Source of the DNA: Candidatus Hermodarchaeota archaeon
GTDB lineage: Archaea; Asgardarchaeota; Hermodarchaeia; Hermodarchaeales; Hermodarchaeaceae
Assembly (NCBI GenBank): GCA_016840185.1
Contig: JAEOSV010000176.1
Coordinates: 1-8,153 of the forward strand
Direction of reading: 5' to 3'
Length of the DNA: 8,153 bases
Position numbers and translations under genes: made by a program. This document shows positions 6,201 through 8,153 of this stretch, one piece after another. Positions within the stretch are counted from its first letter, which is position 1; the number at the start of each line of letters is the position of its first letter. Under the pieces are notes generated by a model. It searched no databases. It saw nothing but the letters and a program-made list of their open reading frames with translations, and was not told the DNA's origin.

Positions 6201-6713
6201 ATGGAATTTCTTGACATAATCAAAGGTCGTCGAAGTATCCGAAAATATCTTCCTCGTGAAGTCGAACAGGTAAAAATTGACACGATTCTTGAAGCTGCTC
6301 AATGGGCTCCCTCAGCATCTAATAAGCAACCCTGGCACTTCATTGTCGTTAGGGATACGAAAATTCGAACTCGATTAGGAGAACTTCATCCCCACGGACG
6401 ATTCATGAAAGAATCACCGGTAGTTATTGTTGTTCTCGGAAATCCAGAGGTGCACCCTAAGTATTACCTGTGTGACCCACATCAAGCCATTCAAAACATG
6501 CTTCTCACCGCATATTGGCAAGGATTAGGATCGTGTTGGATGGGAGTTCGAGGGACATCCTTTGAAGATGAAATCAAAGAACTCCTCAATATTCCTGAGT
6601 CATTCACAGTAGTGTGCACTATATCAATCGGTTATCCAAATCACAAACGTGAAAGTAAGCGTTTTTCATTGGCTGAAATCGTTTCATGGGAGCGTTATGG
6701 AAATCAAACCTAA
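6201..6713 (+). CDS. Small nitroreductase-family flavoprotein
   Basis: An FMN-dependent NAD(P)H oxidoreductase of the nitroreductase superfamily (170 aa, the short class). RRSIRKY (10-16) and APSASNKQPWHF (36-47) are the two FMN-contacting signatures. DPHQAIQNMLLTAYWQGLGSC (92-112) is the dimer-interface helix region with the G-L-G-S turn, and TISIGYP (140-146) closes the flavin site. Natural substrates in this family range from quinones to enones and disulfide-linked compounds; none can be read here. GGGTGA (6189-6194), 6 nt before the ATG, supports the start. It lies 52 nt after bshC on the same strand and ends 10 nt from the convergent bshA stop, so it sits inside the bacillithiol gene group and may act in thiol-linked redox metabolism. 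Cysteines C91, C112 and C139 are present but form no CxxC. Confidence 0.92.
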   Translation: MEFLDIIKGRRSIRKYLPREVEQVKIDTILEAAQWAPSASNKQPWHFIVVRDTKIRTRLGELHPHGRFMKESPVVIVVLGNPEVHPKYYLCDPHQAIQNMLLTAYWQGLGSCWMGVRGTSFEDEIKELLNIPESFTVVCTISIGYPNHKRESKRFSLAEIVSWERYGNQT

Positions 6714-6727
6714 TCCTTTCGGGTTAG
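6710..6727. terminator. Hairpin spanning the two convergent stop codons (nitroreductase/bshA)
   Basis: CTAATCC (6710-6716), loop TTTC, GGGTTAG (6721-6727): a 7-bp stem including one G-T wobble. The left arm contains the nitroreductase stop (6711-6713) and the right arm the bshA stop (6724-6726). A short TTTT run follows at 6741-6744 on the plus strand. On the minus strand the loop reads GAAA, with one A-C mismatch in the stem. It is a plausible compact bidirectional terminator. Confidence 0.45.
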
Positions 6728-7830
6728 CCCTCTAGAACGGTTTTGTATATTGCTTCGTACTGGGGTATCACCTTCTCAGCGGTATGGTGTTCAAGAATCG
6801 TTTGTCGCGCAGCCTTACCAAGATCATTGGCGAGGGTCGAGTCCGTTAGAACCGCGTACAGTTTATCAGCATAGTTATCGATATCACCAAAGGGAACCAA
6901 CACCCCGTTTTCTCCATTTTGTACAATTTCAGGAATTCCACCTACGGCAGTGGAAACAACAGGAAGCCCACAACTCATTGCTTCGAGCAGTGATAGTGGA
7001 GCTCCTTCCAACTCTGAACTTAGCGCAAACACTTCAGCACATCTTAAGTACTGGTACACATCACGCTTGAAACCAGGGCATTTCACCCGATCGTTCAACT
7101 CGAATTTCCTAATTAACCGGTCGACCTCAGGACGGGTTGGTCCGTCTCCAATAAGTAAAAGTTCAACATCAGGAACTTTATCCGCGATTTGAGCGAACGC
7201 CGTAACTAGATCAGAAACACGTTTCACTGGACGGAAATTGGAAACATGAATTAGTTGCCGTTTTTCATCACCTGGTAAGTATTCACAGGCATTCGGTTTG
7301 AAAAGCTCAGTATCAGTGAAATTCGTGATGGGTTCGACCGAGCAGCGGATTCCGAGGGTTTGCTCAGCTGTTTGACAAATATGCTTCGTAACACATGTTA
7401 CTGCATTTGCGGCTTCAACGGCGAAGCGAGTAGCCGGTTGATATGAGGGATCAGCACCCAATGTGTGAACATCACTCCCATGTAGGGTGACAATATAGGG
7501 AACACCCGTCATTTGTTGAGCAATGAATGCTGATAATGCGTGAGGAATCGCATAATGCACATGGAGTATGTCTAAATGGTGTTTCTGGACGCTTTGGGCC
7601 ATTCGAGATGCAAGGGCTACAGTATAGGGAGGATACTGAAAGAGTGGATATTCTAAAACATCGACAAGGTCAACCTTCACGTTCTCATGACGCCCTTCTT
7701 GTAATTCGAAGGGAACTTCATAGGTAATGAACCGAACCTCATGACCCCTTTGAGCTAGTTCAACACCTAACCGAGTACCAAGGAGACCAGACCCACCAAT
7801 ACCAGGGTAAACCGTAATGCCAATTCGCAT
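6724..7830 (-). CDS. bshA: BshA, N-acetyl-alpha-D-glucosaminyl L-malate synthase
   Basis: BshA is a retaining GT-B (GT4) glycosyltransferase that joins GlcNAc from UDP-GlcNAc to L-malate, the first step of bacillithiol synthesis. The protein is 368 aa from the ATG at 7830, close to the usual 370-380. BshA-specific signatures: RIGITVYPGIGGSG (2-15) at the N-terminal nucleotide/acceptor loop, EYPLFQYPPYTVALASRMA (60-78), DILHVHYAIPHA (87-98), TLHGSDVHTLG (115-125), ITNFTDTELF (168-177) and HVSNFRPVKRVSDL (195-208). The C-terminal domain has the E-x7-E motif (E275 and E283 in ELEGAPLSLLEAMSCGLP) and PEIV. The combination of YPxFQYPPY, HVHYAIPHA and SNFRPVKR distinguishes BshA from generic GT4 enzymes. 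The start was chosen because AAAGGA lies 6 nt before the ATG; an in-frame TTG at 7911 lacks such a site and would add 27 residues before the GT-B fold. The gene is convergent with the nitroreductase and divergent from the deacetylase. Confidence 0.95.
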   Translation of the reverse strand: MRIGITVYPGIGGSGLLGTRLGVELAQRGHEVRFITYEVPFELQEGRHENVKVDLVDVLEYPLFQYPPYTVALASRMAQSVQKHHLDILHVHYAIPHALSAFIAQQMTGVPYIVTLHGSDVHTLGADPSYQPATRFAVEAANAVTCVTKHICQTAEQTLGIRCSVEPITNFTDTELFKPNACEYLPGDEKRQLIHVSNFRPVKRVSDLVTAFAQIADKVPDVELLLIGDGPTRPEVDRLIRKFELNDRVKCPGFKRDVYQYLRCAEVFALSSELEGAPLSLLEAMSCGLPVVSTAVGGIPEIVQNGENGVLVPFGDIDNYADKLYAVLTDSTLANDLGKAARQTILEHHTAEKVIPQYEAIYKTVLEG

Positions 7831-7943
7831 AATCAGTCCTTTGGCATGCTGTCTTTCCAGCTCATATGTGTTACCTTGCCAGAAAAACAACACCCGGACA
7901 CGTGCCAGCAAACCTTATGGAAGAAACCCACCTAATAGTTCCT
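7831..7943. promoter_or_regulatory. Divergent intergenic region between bshA and the deacetylase gene
   Basis: About 110 bases hold the control signals for both genes. AAAGGA for bshA reads on the minus strand at 7837-7842. A CACGTG palindrome is at 7899-7904. No convincing TATA box is seen for bshA; CATATG at 7863-7868 is a weak candidate. For the plus strand, CTTATGG at 7914-7920 is about the right distance for a leaderless start at 7944. Confidence 0.35.
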
Positions 7944-8153
7944 ATGCCTAAATCGTCGCCCAAACGACTTCTGGTTATTGCTGCACATCCCGACGATGAA
8001 ACCTTTGGATGTGGAGGAACTATTGCCCTTGAAGCCGCTCAAGGCTCTGATGTGACGGTATGTTGTCTCACCGGAACGGTGGCACGCCATCGTGAGTTGC
8101 AAGCCGCCTGTGAAGTCCTTGGGGCAAAGGTCATCCCTTTCAAGGGTAAAGAC
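7944..8153 (+). CDS. bshB: PIG-L/LmbE-family deacetylase, likely BshB (5' part, cut by window end)
   Basis: The first 70 residues of a zinc-dependent N-acetylglucosaminide deacetylase. The signature VIAAHPDDETFGCGGTIA (11-28) includes A-H-P-D-D-E, where H15 and D18 bind zinc and D17 is the usual catalytic base. In the bacillithiol pathway BshB removes the acetyl group from GlcNAc-malate to give GlcN-malate, the substrate of BshC. The PIG-L family is broad (mycothiol-pathway MshB, GlcNAc-PI deacetylase, LmbE), so the BshB role rests on the divergent bshA next door and bshC 1.8 kb away. The frame is open to the last base, so the zinc histidine pair near the C-terminus is not in view. The start is uncertain: an in-frame ATG at 7917 would add nine residues, but 7944 places the Rossmann-type strand near the N-terminus as usual. 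Neither has a clear Shine-Dalgarno, so leaderless initiation is possible. Confidence 0.85.
   Translation, partial: MPKSSPKRLLVIAAHPDDETFGCGGTIALEAAQGSDVTVCCLTGTVARHRELQAACEVLGAKVIPFKGKD

Noticed and set aside
1..8153. CRISPR arrays, insertion sequences, transposase or integrase genes, prophage genes
   Set aside because: No spaced direct repeats, terminal inverted repeats or mobile-element proteins are seen; the only tandem repeat lies inside the Alba coding region.

Overview
The window looks archaeal. It encodes an Alba-family chromatin protein and a PDCD5/TFAR19-like DNA-binding protein, both archaeal/eukaryotic families. Several genes are preceded by TATA-box/BRE-like sequences. Ribosome-binding sites are of the GGAGGTG type (AAGGTG, AGGAGGA, AAAGGA). 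A small winged-helix protein with an E2F/DP-like RRxYD recognition helix makes an Asgard archaeon the best guess, but that assignment is inference; no rRNA or other phylogenetic marker is present.

Left part (1-2912): an Alba gene with a long Lys/Glu/Ala-rich N-terminal tail (minus), then a membrane-anchored M28 peptidase/glutaminyl-cyclase-like enzyme (minus). The latter is divergent from a PDCD5-like gene (plus) across a short region holding one strong TATA element. The PDCD5-like gene ends in a hairpin plus T-rich terminator facing a convergent E2F/DP-like winged-helix gene (minus). About 280 bases of non-coding DNA follow.

Right part (3163-8153): a secreted or membrane-anchored transglutaminase-like protein (plus) overlaps a bshC gene (plus), followed by a small nitroreductase (plus), a convergent bshA (minus) and, divergent from bshA, the 5' part of a PIG-L/LmbE deacetylase (plus, cut by the window end). 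BshA (GlcNAc-malate synthase), the PIG-L deacetylase (BshB role) and BshC (cysteine ligase) are the three enzymes needed to make bacillithiol. The window thus carries what looks like a complete low-molecular-weight-thiol pathway in a genome with archaeal information-processing genes. This is the main finding. The BshC also carries a four-cysteine zinc-ribbon-like insertion, and the embedded nitroreductase is a candidate redox partner.

Several first in-frame starts are TTG or GTG codons without a good ribosome-binding site. I moved five starts inward to codons with a clear Shine-Dalgarno sequence (peptidase, PDCD5-like, E2F-like, bshC, bshA).
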